Assembly: GCA_030762935.1 (NCBI GenBank)
Contig: CM060893.1
Span: forward strand, 15,506,897 to 15,570,896
Reading direction: 5' to 3'
DNA length: 64,000 nucleotides
Origin: Hymenopus coronatus
Taxonomy: Eukaryota > Arthropoda > Insecta > Mantodea > Hymenopodidae
In this document: positions 62,743 through 64,000 of the stretch, piece by piece
Layout: each line of letters begins with the position of its first letter
Numbering within the stretch: the stretch's first letter is position 1
Notes under the pieces: model-generated
Seen by the model: the letters and a program-made list of their open reading frames with translations, nothing else
Databases searched by the model: none
Told to the model about the DNA's origin: nothing
Position numbers and translations under genes: made by a program

Positions 62743-63133
62743 TGCATTTCATTTACATCAGTAAATATATAGAACTTATAACAATATGAAAAGCACAGGC
62801 CAACCTAAGGTTCATACTTAATTAAATATATTCCTTATCTGAAACAAACTTAAATTTGAACATTACCTAATAAAACTTAACAATTCATTTCTAACTTATA
62901 ATATTTGGTTGCTGACATGTTGAAAACACAAAGAAATATTCATACCTTATGGGACCACAATTTCTCTCAGTTGTAGACACAAGTTGAAAATTCTCCAAAT
63001 CCCAAAAATTTACAGTTCGGTCAGCACTACTTGATGCCAGTAAAAATTCATTAGGATGAAACTCCACTGCTGTCACAGGTCCAGCATGGTCCGTAAATTC
63101 TTTCAGCAAACGCCCTGCTCTTATATCCCAAAG
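5607..63133 (-). CDS. KATNB1: KATNB1 (katanin p80 WD40 subunit B1), partial gene, ten exons visible
   Basis: The minus strand carries the 3' two thirds of katanin p80, the non-catalytic subunit that targets the p60 AAA ATPase to centrosomes and microtubules. Joining exons 63133-62946, 57157-56837, 52651-52527, 47393-47355, 28836-28789, 22650-22362, 22151-21815, 17620-17453, 6295-6219 and 5681-5607 gives 1667 nt, which is 555 codons plus 2 nt, open throughout. Every junction has AG/GT borders and compatible phase. The order is WD40 repeats, a long low-complexity linker, then the con80 domain that binds p60. The linker looks longer than in the human protein as I recall it. Introns run from 210 bp to about 18.5 kb. 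The start codon and first WD repeats lie beyond 64000 and the final con80 exon lies before position 1. I infer the exon joins; no transcript was seen. Confidence 0.93.
6022..6160. mobile_element. Penelope-like element 3' tails as a head-to-head inverted pair
   Basis: Arms 6022-6086 and 6096-6160 (65 bp each) are reverse complements with a handful of mismatches around a 9-bp centre. Both arms match the 3' coding tail of the PLE at 47.7-48.6 kb, for example GGTTACTGCTGCTAAGTGAA against GGTTACTGCTACTAGGTGGA. The two tails point outward, so these are two severely 5'-truncated copies joined head to head. The pair sits inside the 537-bp KATNB1 intron between the 6.2 and 5.6 kb exons. Confidence 0.75.
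6219..6295 (-). CDS. KATNB1: KATNB1 exon: con80 helix
   Basis: This 77-bp exon, from a TTTTCCTAG acceptor to a CC|GTAAGT donor, encodes [20 protein letters not shown] plus VINLR. It matches human [23 protein letters not shown] almost residue for residue. The upstream intron (6296-17452) is about 11 kb. The downstream intron is only 537 bp, yet contains a palindromic PLE tail whose edge is about 60 bp from this exon's donor. Confidence 0.94.
6296..8368. other. KATNB1 intron, no feature recognised
   Basis: This is AT-rich intronic sequence. The small ORF at 7157-7372 has no motif I recognise. No tRNA, exon or well-bounded repeat was seen. Confidence 0.4.
8369..8607 (+). repeat. Two-copy tandem repeat, about 120 bp per unit
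   Basis: Unit 1 (8369-8487) and unit 2 (8488-8607) both start TTCACTT(G/A)CTATGGAAGA and share TTTGAGTCTGCAGTGGAAAC and GACTGCGACGGAAATAGTGT, with a handful of differences. It lies 85 bp from the left arm of the 125-bp inverted repeat. Confidence 0.8.
8692..8816 (+). repeat. 125-bp perfect inverted repeat, left arm
   Basis: Base for base this arm is the reverse complement of 9705-9829 over 125 bp with no mismatch that I can find. It begins AAATGTTGGAGATTCAAACC. The arms could be the ends of a transposon with long inverted repeats, or a recent inverted duplication. Confidence 0.85.
8817..9704. other. 888-bp interior between perfect inverted repeat arms
   Basis: Short overlapping minus-strand ORFs (8953-9253) show no recognised domain. 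No transposase motif was seen, so if this is a mobile element it is non-autonomous. Confidence 0.5.
9705..9829 (-). repeat. 125-bp perfect inverted repeat, right arm
   Basis: It mirrors 8692-8816 exactly. The bases just outside the arms (ATTAAT on the left, GATAAT on the right) do not give a clear target-site duplication. Confidence 0.85.
10600..11105 (-). repeat. Family A repeat, reverse, 5' two thirds
   Basis: Read on the minus strand it starts with the family A edge, TTCACATGACTTCTCTACCT, at about 11100. It continues through the AATTAGCATGA/AAGTAGATTAGAAG area and the TTTTAAAAGCTG/TTTTCTCAAAAGGGA motifs shared with 13.7-14.0 kb. It abuts a second reverse copy that starts at 11106. Confidence 0.65.
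11106..11765 (-). repeat. Family A repeat, reverse, nearly complete
   Basis: It contains the GTGTGTGTGTG stretch, the region complementary to the GTAAAGGGTAGTTTG segment, TTTGATTAAAATACTGTATA, and at the end GATAGAGAAAGTCATGTAA. All of these are family A landmarks in reverse order. Confidence 0.7.
11770..13640. other. KATNB1 intron, unresolved sequence with low-grade ORFs
   Basis: A minus ORF at 11795-12082 and a plus ORF at 12281-12526 have protein-like composition but no domain I recognise. The region could be a decayed transposon. No splice-compatible exon of katanin fits here. Confidence 0.35.
13655..14500 (+). repeat. Family A repeat, reference long copy, about 0.85 kb
   Basis: The left end reads CCATTCACGTGACTTTCTCT and the right end TATAGAGAAAGTAATAATCT, so the termini share an inverted CTTTCTCTA / TAGAGAAAG. 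In between are all the landmarks used to recognise other copies: TAATCAGAAAAAATTAGCAG, TGTGTTTTAATGTGCTCTAC, AGAGCCATTTTTGAGAAAAT, AAAGGATAGTTGGGGGTGGG and TCGAATTTTTGGGTGGAG. Small ORFs in it are not conserved between copies. It is probably a non-autonomous DNA element. Confidence 0.75.
14510..16470. other. KATNB1 intron, no feature recognised
   Basis: I see no exon, RNA gene or bounded repeat in this AT-rich stretch. The 91-codon ORF at 15994-16269 has no recognisable motif. Confidence 0.4.
16480..17115 (+). repeat. Degenerate minisatellite, period about 180 bp, 3-4 units
   Basis: The same ordered blocks recur near 16570, 16745 and 16910. These are an AAATT(C/A)...GGTAAAACATTTT block, a TATGTTGTCT block, a CATAATCAACGTTA-like block, a GCTATGCTGCTGCC block and a CATTTCCATACTCCCTTCTC block. 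The units differ by many substitutions, so the array is old. Confidence 0.65.
17453..17620 (-). CDS. KATNB1: KATNB1 exon: start of con80 domain
   Basis: This 168-bp exon (exactly 56 codons, phase 0 at both ends) lies between a TACTTTCAG acceptor and an AAG|GTAAAG donor. It encodes [20 protein letters not shown] followed by [11 protein letters not shown]. This aligns with human [32 protein letters not shown], the first helices of con80, which binds katanin p60 and microtubules. The exon is missed by a scan for long ATG-started ORFs because the flanking introns close the frame. Confidence 0.93.
18723..19270 (+). mobile_element. Mariner-like element, 5' fragment
   Basis: After TA at 18721-18722 the sequence begins CGAGGTTTGGGGCAAAAGTA, a typical mariner terminal repeat. 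The plus strand from about 18911 reads MEITHVEQ, then phase-shifting fragments of a mariner N-terminus (GRNGRECQW, then NNALP, then VRRKVLARM). Stops and frameshifts are frequent and the 3' half with the catalytic Asp residues is missing. The fragment runs into a reverse family A copy at about 19290. Confidence 0.55.
19290..19960 (-). repeat. Family A repeat, reverse, diverged, with a 33-bp A run
   Basis: Family A landmarks appear in reverse: the GGTTCTAACAGTTTAGATTAAA area, GTAAACCATAAGAGAGAGAC, TTGTTATTGGTTTCAATTTT and GAGAGGGTCAGGTGAATGGA at the edge. An uninterrupted poly(A) tract of 33 bp lies at 19522-19554, inside the copy. Confidence 0.6.
19961..21814. other. KATNB1 intron downstream of the LDLDDFLP exon
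   Basis: No further exon is visible. A short perfect-looking hairpin lies near 20048-20090 (AGAGCTAAACTT ... AAGTTTAGCTCT). The stretch 21120-21700 resembles 3090-3900 and is probably an old repeat. Confidence 0.4.
21815..22151 (-). CDS. KATNB1: KATNB1 exon: Ser/Pro linker ending LDLDDFLP
   Basis: The exon is 337 bp, from a GTGTTTCAG acceptor to a CCT|GTAAGT donor, leaving in phase 0. It encodes a Ser/Pro-rich linker ([20 protein letters not shown] near the start) and finishes [14 protein letters not shown]. The last part matches human NEPIGLKASDFLP, the conserved motif just before con80. The open frame runs on past the donor into the intron down to 21704; those extra residues are not coding. 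Confidence 0.92.
22362..22650 (-). CDS. KATNB1: KATNB1 exon: Ser/Pro/Gln-rich linker
   Basis: The exon is 289 bp, from a TCTTTCAG acceptor to an AA|GTGAGT donor. It encodes a low-complexity segment with [20 protein letters not shown] near the start and ends EVDFPV, which resembles the human linker ending MDVQFPVPNLEV. The composition is dominated by Pro, Ser, Gln and Glu with no predicted fold, as expected between the WD40 propeller and con80. It is followed after a 210-bp intron by another linker exon. Confidence 0.9.
22651..25680. other. KATNB1 intron, no feature recognised
   Basis: This AT-rich stretch has short ORFs without motifs (for example 23894-24112 and 24278-24484). I saw no SINE, transposase or RNA gene here. 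Confidence 0.4.
25690..25940 (-). repeat. Family C interspersed repeat, reverse
   Basis: GTAGCTTGGTACAACTAAAG, AAATCTGAATTAGTAATGGA and CCTGCATTATGTTAGCTGCA parallel 30490-30610. GACTTTCCACTTTGCTAATG is the complement of a block at about 4150-4165. Confidence 0.4.
26580..27215 (+). pseudogene. hAT-family transposase C-terminal relic
   Basis: Across shifted frames the plus strand encodes [19 protein letters not shown] at about 26930-26990. It then encodes a segment with [19 protein letters not shown] at about 27050-27110. The [10 protein letters not shown] block followed by the KxK helix and a KSCxDFE tail is the C-terminal dimerisation region of hAT transposases. Upstream (about 26680-26870) weaker matches, including IDQW-like and KISLTKPE pieces, fit the same family. 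Several stops and frameshifts are present. Terminal repeats were not found. Confidence 0.65.
27221..27600. other. KATNB1 intron, A-rich
   Basis: Only an A-rich tract at 27470-27502 stands out. No coding or RNA feature was seen. Confidence 0.4.
27600..27790 (+). repeat. tRNA-derived SINE-like sequence, degenerate
   Basis: GTTAGCCCAGGTTGTTAAGG resembles a tRNA A-box region and CTCCAAATCGCACC is a weak B box about 45 bp later. The order and spacing fit a tRNA-derived SINE head, but several bases deviate. Confidence 0.4.
27791..28788. other. KATNB1 intron with a C tract
   Basis: A run of C at about 28062-28076 and a T run at 28148-28163 stand out. Otherwise I see nothing recognisable. Confidence 0.4.
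28789..28836 (-). CDS. KATNB1: KATNB1 exon: 48-bp Pro-rich linker
   Basis: This 48-bp exon sits between a TGTTTCAG acceptor and a G|GTAAGT donor and encodes [15 protein letters not shown]. It corresponds well to the human linker segment SRTPPRRSEPFPAPPEDD, so the identification is firm despite the length. It enters and leaves with one base carried over, so skipping it would keep the frame. The upstream intron, 28837 to about 47354 (or 52526 if the 39-bp exon is skipped), is the largest in the window and holds the I-clade element, a mariner and PLE relics. Confidence 0.88.
29130..29395 (-). repeat. Composite repeat with internal tRNA-like module, reverse
   Basis: Read on the minus strand it has AAAGTACTTAGATTGTAAGC, ATTTGAGATCTCCTTGTGG and TTTACCGGGAAACATGCA. 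A tRNA-like part follows: GGTAGCTCAGTGGTTTGAGC (A box) and GTAGTTCAAATCCCAAC (B box). The order is the same as in 29425-29665 and 59850-60085, so the roughly 130-bp leader is part of the element. It is paired head to head with the next copy. Confidence 0.65.
29425..29665 (+). repeat. Composite repeat with internal tRNA-like module, forward
   Basis: It has the leader AAGTACTTATGACATTTTAG, GATCTTCTTGTGGTTTACTG and GGGAAACATGCGAGTCAGTT. GTTAGCTCAGCGGTTAGAG (A box) and CATGGTTCAAATCCC (B box) follow. It is a diverged inverted copy of 29130-29395. Confidence 0.65.
30229..30297 (+). repeat. Tail fragment of the SINE family seen at 56.2 kb
   Basis: TCATGCCCAATTTAGAATGG and CAGTAGTTAAAGAGCGTCCA plus the surrounding bases are the reverse complement of 56200-56265 with a few changes. 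Only the 3' end of the element is present. Confidence 0.6.
30320..30476 (-). repeat. tRNA-derived SINE, reverse
   Basis: The minus strand reads GGTGACTCAGTTGGTTAGGC (A box) and GCCTGGGTTCAAACCTGG (B box), followed by a short body. A- and B-box spacing fits a polymerase III promoter. No A tail or target-site duplication was resolved. Confidence 0.6.
30490..30740 (-). repeat. Family C interspersed repeat, reverse
   Basis: On the minus strand, AATGCAGGTTAACCGACTTT and AACATTTTCTAAATGCAC match 59470-59535 (AATGCAGGTTAGCCAATGTC, AACATTTTCTAAATGCAG). Confidence 0.45.
30741..32330. other. KATNB1 intron, mostly unrecognised
   Basis: The minus ORF at 31253-31441 has a protein-like composition but no domain I can name. 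I saw no exon in this stretch. Confidence 0.35.
32340..32645 (-). pseudogene. Non-LTR retrotransposon ORF2 C-terminal relic
   Basis: Across two frames the minus strand reads [28 protein letters not shown], then [18 protein letters not shown]. The His/Cys pattern (HLHKxG...CxxC...CPxLxxxR) is the zinc-finger-like tail that follows RNase H in several non-LTR clades. It includes a frameshift and no reverse transcriptase is nearby, so it is a small 3' relic. The clade cannot be told. Confidence 0.5.
33543..33730 (+). repeat. tRNA-derived SINE, forward
   Basis: GCCTCTGTGTCGAGTGGTCA holds the A box and CCCAGATTTGATTCCCAGC the B box. The following body ends in AATGAGAAAAAAAACT. The head is of the same Leu/Ser-like tRNA type as the SINE at 36.6-36.9 kb, but the body differs. 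Confidence 0.6.
34798..36181 (+). pseudogene. I-clade ORF1 (gag-like), frameshifted
   Basis: ORF1 starts [21 protein letters not shown] frameshift near 35010-35040 moves the frame to the segment around [20 protein letters not shown]. This leads to a zinc knuckle ([16 protein letters not shown], near 35365-35410) and a Ser/Thr-rich tail. A second shift near 35684 opens a further 165 codons that end ENSSLNGQ and are probably the original C-terminus. ORF1 proteins bind element RNA and form particles. The last Cys of the CCHC knuckle is Ser here (AGC in place of TGC), a mutation likely to weaken zinc binding. Confidence 0.8.
36217..40189 (+). pseudogene. I-clade ORF2: endonuclease, reverse transcriptase, RNase H; broken
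   Basis: The start ATG at 36217 begins [13 protein letters not shown], the AP-endonuclease fold ([14 protein letters not shown] near the end). The frame is cut at 36618 within ILVGDF by a SINE and resumes at 36871-36885 with the duplicated target, then [18 protein letters not shown]. Reverse transcriptase follows with [35 protein letters not shown] and, after a frameshift near 38445, FADDLTLI. A second shift near 39090 leads to RNase H with [21 protein letters not shown] and [16 protein letters not shown], so its acidic residues are present. A C-terminal CDLC...H..FQCP finger closes the protein. Confidence 0.88.
36619..36870 (-). mobile_element. tRNA-derived SINE inserted in ORF2, 252 bp, with TSD
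   Basis: Read on the minus strand it starts GCCGCGCCGTGGCCGAGTGG (A box), has GGGGTTCTATCCC (B box), a central body and ends in a tail of about 17 A. It is bounded by the direct repeats CTTGTCGGCGACTTC at 36604-36618 and CTTGTCGGTGACTTC at 36871-36885. The head resembles a Leu/Ser tRNA. The insertion disrupts the endonuclease of the I-clade element and is therefore younger than it. Confidence 0.9.
40483..41794 (-). mobile_element. Mariner-family DNA transposon, 1312 bp, TA-bounded
   Basis: The left end TGAGGGCAGATCGAAAAGTA and the right end read in reverse, CAAGGGCAGATCAAAAAGTA, are inverted repeats. Each end is flanked by TA (40481-40482 and 41795-41796). The length is normal for mariner. 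It lies about 20-25 bp beyond the A-rich end of the I-clade element. The transposase on the minus strand is broken. Confidence 0.88.
40650..41690 (-). pseudogene. Mariner transposase relic
   Basis: Reading down the minus strand there is an N-terminal helix-turn-helix part ([20 protein letters not shown], then [20 protein letters not shown]), followed by stops and frameshifts. A catalytic segment follows ([20 protein letters not shown], first Asp). The C-terminal part has [11 protein letters not shown] (second Asp) and [20 protein letters not shown] (third Asp), consistent with a D,D,D mariner. At least three separate frames are needed, so it is not functional. Confidence 0.85.
41886..42333 (+). 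mobile_element. Candidate LTR with adjoining gag-like start
   Basis: The segment begins TGTAATGATGG and ends TACTATTGTCA, and has CAATAAAGTC about 50 bp before the end, which fits an LTR. It is followed by GGAGTGGGATAAAAAA, similar to the region after the 5' LTR in gypsy-type elements, and by an open stretch encoding [20 protein letters not shown]. No second LTR, reverse transcriptase or target duplication was found, so it would be a 5' fragment. Confidence 0.4.
42645..43745. mobile_element. Penelope-like element tails, diverged head-to-head inverted pair
   Basis: The outer ends mirror each other: TTGAAATTAATTTTGGTTGA near 42646, and the complement of GACCAAAATTAATTTCAA near 43742. The inner parts also mirror (CCTGGCAATGTTTTTG against CAAAAACATTGCAAGG). 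Both arms encode remnants of the PLE GIY-YIG domain pointing outward. The right arm (43212-43493, plus) is the better preserved: it has [20 protein letters not shown], then [14 protein letters not shown]. The left arm has more stops. The arms differ by perhaps a fifth of positions by eye. Confidence 0.7.
43212..43493 (+). pseudogene. PLE GIY-YIG endonuclease fragment (right arm)
   Basis: The 93-codon ORF contains [20 protein letters not shown], then an Arg-containing helix ([12 protein letters not shown]) and DKSAVALQF. This is the GIY...YIG...R pattern of the PLE C-terminal endonuclease, with YIG changed to YID. The reading frame is truncated by a stop after LQGKHN, while homology continues in another frame. 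Confidence 0.7.
43824..43930 (+). repeat. Family A repeat fragment
   Basis: TTTTGTCTATCTCTTAAGAT and the following GCACAAAATAAGATGACTTA segment match the middle of family A (TTTTGTCTATCTCTTATGAT...). Only about 100 bp are present. Confidence 0.5.
44320..44620 (+). pseudogene. Tc1-like transposase relic
   Basis: Shifted plus-strand frames give WSNV, an FWKTHEVSV region, then pieces equivalent to VKYGGE, WGCCAGD and DLVRI, in the order of the Tc1 segment with VKHGGGS, VWGCFS and GDLVRI. Stops are common and terminal repeats were not found. This is an old fragment. Confidence 0.45.
44720..45870. other. KATNB1 intron, simple tracts only
   Basis: The stretch holds a C run at about 44811-44821 and a CA repeat at about 45558-45578. 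The remainder is unrecognised. Confidence 0.4.
45880..46640 (+). repeat. Family A repeat, forward, nearly complete
   Basis: The left edge reads CTATTCACATGACTTTATCT. Then follow GTAACAGGGAATATCCCAAA, TTGTGTGTTTTAACAAGATC, CTATCTCTTATGATTTACCT, ATTAGAGCCATTTTTAGAAA and the right edge GTGTAGAGAAAGC. The copy is diverged, and the CA-repeat and tail part are shorter than in the 13.7 kb copy. Confidence 0.7.
47355..47393 (-). CDS. KATNB1: KATNB1 candidate 39-bp exon (possible cassette)
   Basis: A TTTTCAG acceptor and an AAG|GTAAGT donor flank 39 bp that stay open in the inherited phase and read about [13 protein letters not shown]. Because 39 is divisible by three, including or skipping it keeps the frame between the exons at 52.5 and 28.8 kb. 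I recognise no conservation with human p80 here, so it could be an alternative exon or a chance splice-site pair. It is the weakest exon in the model. Confidence 0.45.
47768..48180 (-). pseudogene. PLE GIY-YIG endonuclease C-terminus (left copy)
   Basis: From the spacer the minus strand reads [20 protein letters not shown], then [29 protein letters not shown] and [20 protein letters not shown], and ends KDMLIMQ and a stop at 47768. CxxC followed by VYIGKTKR and a downstream Arg helix is the PLE GIY-YIG domain, which nicks target DNA. The reverse transcriptase that normally precedes it is missing. The frame is intact over what remains. Confidence 0.85.
48182..48482 (+). pseudogene. PLE GIY-YIG endonuclease C-terminus (right copy)
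   Basis: It encodes the same residues as the left copy from about [12 protein letters not shown] to the stop, starting mid-domain because the arm begins at 48182. The core YIG motif is outside the arm, so this copy is more strongly truncated. Confidence 0.8.
48755..48870. repeat. Possible 3' end of an unidentified retroelement
   Basis: A TTTA-rich run (ATTTATTTATTTATTTATG) is followed by TAAGCATTATACAGGTGAAT and a CAGCCCTGGCTCTTTACCGG stretch. The simple run at one edge is typical of non-LTR tails, but I recognise no family. Confidence 0.25.
48871..49594. other. KATNB1 intron, no feature recognised
   Basis: This AT-rich sequence ends at the TA of the mariner at 49595. No exon or RNA gene was seen. 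Confidence 0.4.
49780..50090 (+). pseudogene. Mariner transposase N-terminal relic
   Basis: The frame reads [20 protein letters not shown] then [15 protein letters not shown], which fits the helix-turn-helix of mariner (ITRW.xxFxxGxxxxxxxP). Several stops follow in the linker. It is continuous with 51340 onward once the insertion is removed. Confidence 0.65.
50091..51340. other. Probable insertion inside the mariner
   Basis: This block of about 1.25 kb has no mariner similarity. It contains the minisatellite at 50440-50800. I could not fix its exact ends or name its class. Confidence 0.5.
50440..50800 (+). repeat. Minisatellite, period about 115 bp, 3-4 units
   Basis: Units recur with GGTGGAAATTATTAAAACCA or its variants at about 50450, 50550, 50660 and 50770, each followed by CCTAAACCTA. 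Each full unit ends in a near-palindromic block such as GCATGCTCACTTTGCTCGCA TGC (split here for length). The palindromic block has inner TCGCTTCGCTC in the best copy. Confidence 0.75.
51340..51930 (+). pseudogene. Mariner transposase catalytic-region relic
   Basis: It starts with [20 protein letters not shown] (linker). A degraded first-Asp segment follows ([14 protein letters not shown], where GDE is expected). Later come [20 protein letters not shown] (second Asp) and [20 protein letters not shown] (third Asp). At least two frames are required, and the first catalytic motif is not recognisable. Confidence 0.75.
52527..52651 (-). CDS. KATNB1: KATNB1 exon: acidic linker
   Basis: The exon is 125 bp, between a TGGTACAG acceptor and a C|GTAAGT donor. 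It reads [20 protein letters not shown], then a run ending [13 protein letters not shown]. The Asp/Glu/Ser stretch and the DYxxIFQP motif match the human linker around AEDYNEIFQPKNS, which supports both the exon and its frame. It enters with two bases carried over and leaves with one. It is too short to appear in a simple long-ORF scan. Confidence 0.88.
52652..53435. other. KATNB1 intron with weak tRNA-like trace
   Basis: Near 53300-53350 the minus strand has a weak tRNA-like B-box area (GGCCCCAGATTCTATTCCTG), possibly a degraded SINE. Otherwise no feature was recognised. Confidence 0.3.
53440..53850 (+). repeat. Family A repeat, forward, 5' half
   Basis: It starts AATTCACATGACTTTATATA and contains ATGACCAGGAGG in the 'GCCAGGAG' position, ATTTGAGAAAAGTATAAATA and TACATTTTTTGTATAATAAG, all family A landmarks. 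A G run lies at 53651-53662. The 3' half is missing and PLE sequence follows. Confidence 0.6.
53880..54200 (+). pseudogene. Penelope-like reverse transcriptase fragment
   Basis: The plus strand reads [20 protein letters not shown], then after a one-base shift [33 protein letters not shown]. PKIxKP...xxRPIxxxxNSxxYxLxKWL is the diagnostic N-terminal part of the PLE reverse transcriptase. The fragment is about 320 bp and ends at a stop near 54190. Confidence 0.75.
54201..56160. other. KATNB1 intron, simple A-rich stretch then unrecognised DNA
   Basis: An A-rich tract (54300-54330) is the only standout. No exon or SINE was seen up to 56160. Confidence 0.4.
56165..56480 (-). repeat. SINE with tRNA-like head and conserved central block, reverse
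   Basis: The minus strand reads CTCCATGGTGTAATGTTTAC (A-box area), GTTGGGGGTTCAAACCTGGC (B box), CTTCCTTCGGAAGGGAAGTA, GCTGTTGGTCCCGTGTCATT and, near the 3' end, CATAAATAAAACTCC before an A tract. The middle block also occurs in the reverse partial copy at 57.4 kb, and the end block at 30.2 kb. The block with CCTTCGGAAGG resembles a central domain shared among many invertebrate SINEs. That link is from memory and untested. Confidence 0.7.
56837..57157 (-). CDS. KATNB1: KATNB1 exon: last WD40 blade and start of linker
   Basis: The exon is 321 bp. Its acceptor AATTTCAG joins one base to the AG of the previous exon to make Arg. It encodes [39 protein letters not shown] and [17 protein letters not shown]. 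These match the human p80 block with VYGWEP and W-G-K...QLIG, which closes the beta propeller. After a [12 protein letters not shown] segment the sequence turns into a linker rich in Pro, Ser and Arg. The donor is AAG|GTAAAG, leaving two bases. An open frame continues upstream through the intron to 57240 and should not be taken as coding. Confidence 0.95.
57430..57560 (-). repeat. Partial copy of the same SINE family, reverse
   Basis: CAGCTTTACTTCCCTTCTGA, AGAAAGCCATGTTAAAGATT and ATGTCCGAAAAATCC match 56345-56405. The region to 57555 (GGTTAGCATGGTAAGCACTA) matches the tRNA-like head. It overlaps a 139-codon minus ORF that should not be taken as a gene. Confidence 0.7.
57780..58465 (-). repeat. 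Family A repeat, reverse, nearly complete
   Basis: It has AATGCACCCAAAAATTCAAT at the left, GTGTGTGTGCCTGCGTGTGC, CTGCTAAACCGTAAGAGATG, TTGTTTTTGGTTTCAGCTTT and GTAGAGAAAGTCATGTGAAT at the right edge. It lacks part of the middle between 57985 and 58000. Confidence 0.75.
58835..59445 (-). repeat. Family A repeat, reverse, with an internal duplication
   Basis: The landmarks AGTAAATCGTAAGCGATAGA and AGATGTAGAGAAAGTCATAT mark the two ends. A block of about 200 bp containing AGATCTCGATGAAACACAAT, GGAGTTGACCAGTTGTGAGA and AAACGGATTTCAT is present twice (about 58895-59090 and 59095-59260). Confidence 0.7.
59450..59545 (+). repeat. Family C interspersed repeat
   Basis: AATGCAGGTTAGCCAATGTC and AACATTTTCTAAATGCAGTT match 4205-4230 and, in reverse, 30520-30600. 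Confidence 0.45.
59850..60085 (+). repeat. Composite repeat with internal tRNA-like module, forward
   Basis: It has GAAGTACTTAGGACATTGTA, TCATCTCAAAATGACTTGTG and ACTAGCTCAGTGGTCAAAGC (A box), then CAGCTCAAATACCAGC (weak B box). The order is the same as in the pair at 29.1-29.7 kb. Confidence 0.6.
60090..61270. other. KATNB1 intron, no feature recognised
   Basis: No coding exon was seen; 61075-61270 loosely resembles 5090-5310. The minus ORF at 60777-61043 has no motif I can name. Confidence 0.35.
61275..62250 (+). repeat. Family A repeat, forward, long copy with a duplicated 5' part
   Basis: The 5' block occurs twice: CATTCACATGCCTTTCTTTA at about 61279 and CATTCACATGATGTCCTCTA at about 61401. 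One full body follows, through GAGATCTACATTTTTGTGTT, CTCTTATGGTTTGCCAGTTA and CATTAGACCCATTTTTGAGA to the edge TACATGTAGAGAAAGTAAAA. A T run sits at about 62127-62142. Confidence 0.7.
62685..62742 (+). repeat. (AAT)n microsatellite
   Basis: About 19 uninterrupted AAT units follow an imperfect ACT run (62670-62680). Confidence 0.95.
62946..63133 (-). CDS. KATNB1: KATNB1 exon: WD40 repeats
   Basis: The exon is 188 bp, begins in phase 0 after a TTTCAG acceptor and ends with two bases of an Arg codon before GTATG. It encodes a stretch starting [13 protein letters not shown] and containing [20 protein letters not shown] and [20 protein letters not shown]. These are two WD40 blades with the GH-like and WD dipeptides in place. 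They match the p80 segment that in human reads LWDLTAGK...[26 protein letters not shown]. It is the first exon of the gene visible here. The preceding WD repeats must lie beyond the right edge, because 63134-64000 shows no WD40 coding. Confidence 0.95.
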
Positions 63134-64000
63134 CTGAAATAACAAATTGATATAGTTATTACAAAGTGTAACTATTTTTCAGAACTGAGTAACATAGCAT
63201 ACTGTATAGCATAAGAAGTTAATTTTAAATTTGTCAATTAAATCTGAAACCCAAGGATGAATTTTCAAATGCAGGACATTAGTACAGTCATCCATATCAC
63301 TCAGGGTGGAATTCACCAACTGATGTTAAAAATGTAGTTGATGTTGGACATTATTTGCCAACAATGGACAAAGGGACCCAAATTCATTTATGTAGTGCTA
63401 CAGAAAATACTGAATGTTCATATTTAATTGAACAGAGTAACTCTAAGATTTACTAATTGAGTTTCTGGATACCTTGCTGATCTTTCGCCAACTCCTTTAG
63501 CCTTCCAGGAATTTAGACTTGCTTGTTTCTTTCTTGTATACTATGAGAGAAGAATTTTCTTTTGTCCTTATTACGTTTCTCAGGTAGTAGATTTCTACAT
63601 CCTTTCAGTAGAAATTGTGCTGGATCTTTGCCAAGAAGCCTTTTCATTTTACAGACAAACACAGCACTGTTTTTCTAAACTTTGATGTTTGTTCCTCTCA
63701 TTTCAACGGTGTCAGTGACAGTGTTGTAAGAGTTTTCATTCTTCAGAAAGCAGCTTTAGCTCCTTGAATAGGTTACTTAATTTGGCAAGCAGCAGATGAA
63801 TTGTGAAATATGAAGCTCCCTCTAAGAAATTTATCTGTTCCATGATTTTTGTACAGCCATTGGAGACAACATTGCTTGAACTTTAACAATATTCACTTTG
63901 TCTACCATATTTGTCAGTATCTTCACTACATTGTTTCTTCTCCAAATTCTGTAAAGAAGTGTAATATCTTGAAGATTTAAACCAGGTATTCTCCTTAGTT
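63134..64000. other. KATNB1 intron toward the N-terminal exons
   Basis: No WD40 coding sequence is present, so the preceding exon lies beyond 64000. The minus strand near 63480-63540 has a short open segment with a SANT/Myb-like flavour that I could not confirm; it may be a decayed transposon. Confidence 0.35.

Noticed and set aside
63480..63540. Myb/SANT-like segment on the minus strand
   Set aside because: Only a short, motif-poor stretch is open. It is not enough to support a domain call.

Overview
The window looks like invertebrate nuclear DNA from a large, AT-rich, repeat-dense genome. I see no sign of operons or of a prokaryotic or viral genome. The host gene reads most like an arthropod protein, and a chelicerate (for example a horseshoe crab) is my guess. 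That guess rests only on recalled family resemblance and on the mix of repeats.

One host gene spans almost the whole window on the minus strand: the katanin p80 regulatory subunit, KATNB1. I can place ten exons with consensus splice sites and matching codon phases, in transcript order at about 63.1-62.9, 57.2-56.8, 52.6, 47.4, 28.8, 22.6-22.4, 22.2-21.8, 17.6-17.5, 6.3-6.2 and 5.7-5.6 kb. They encode the last WD40 repeats, a long Ser/Pro-rich linker and most of the C-terminal con80 domain. The N-terminal exons lie beyond 64000. The last con80 exon lies left of position 1. No other host gene is recognisable, so nearly everything else is intronic.

The introns hold many layers of mobile DNA. 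From left to right: a 929-bp Tigger/pogo relic inserted in a copy of a high-copy repeat (122-1050); a 125-bp perfect inverted repeat pair (8692-9829); a mariner fragment (18.7-19.3 kb); a hAT relic (26.6-27.2 kb); tRNA-type SINEs (27.6-30.5 and 33.5 kb); a near full-length I-clade non-LTR retrotransposon (34.65-40.46 kb) broken by a 252-bp SINE with a target-site duplication; a mariner bounded by TA dinucleotides (40483-41794); an LTR candidate (41.9-42.3 kb); Penelope-like element (PLE) tails as head-to-head inverted pairs (6.0, 42.6-43.7 and 47.7-48.6 kb); a Tc1 relic (44.3-44.6 kb); a second TA-bounded mariner (49595-51999) split by about 1.2 kb that contains a minisatellite; a PLE reverse-transcriptase fragment (53.9-54.2 kb); and further SINEs at 56-60 kb.

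A repeat I call family A (up to about 850 bp, ends reading roughly CTTTCTCTA...TAGAGAAAG) recurs at least ten times in both orientations. Its inverted ends suggest a non-autonomous DNA transposon. The elements that encode proteins are all broken by frameshifts, stops or truncations. The most unusual structures are the perfect 379-bp palindrome arms of the PLE at 47.7-48.6 kb, the repeated head-to-head arrangement of PLE tails, and the perfect 125-bp inverted repeat.
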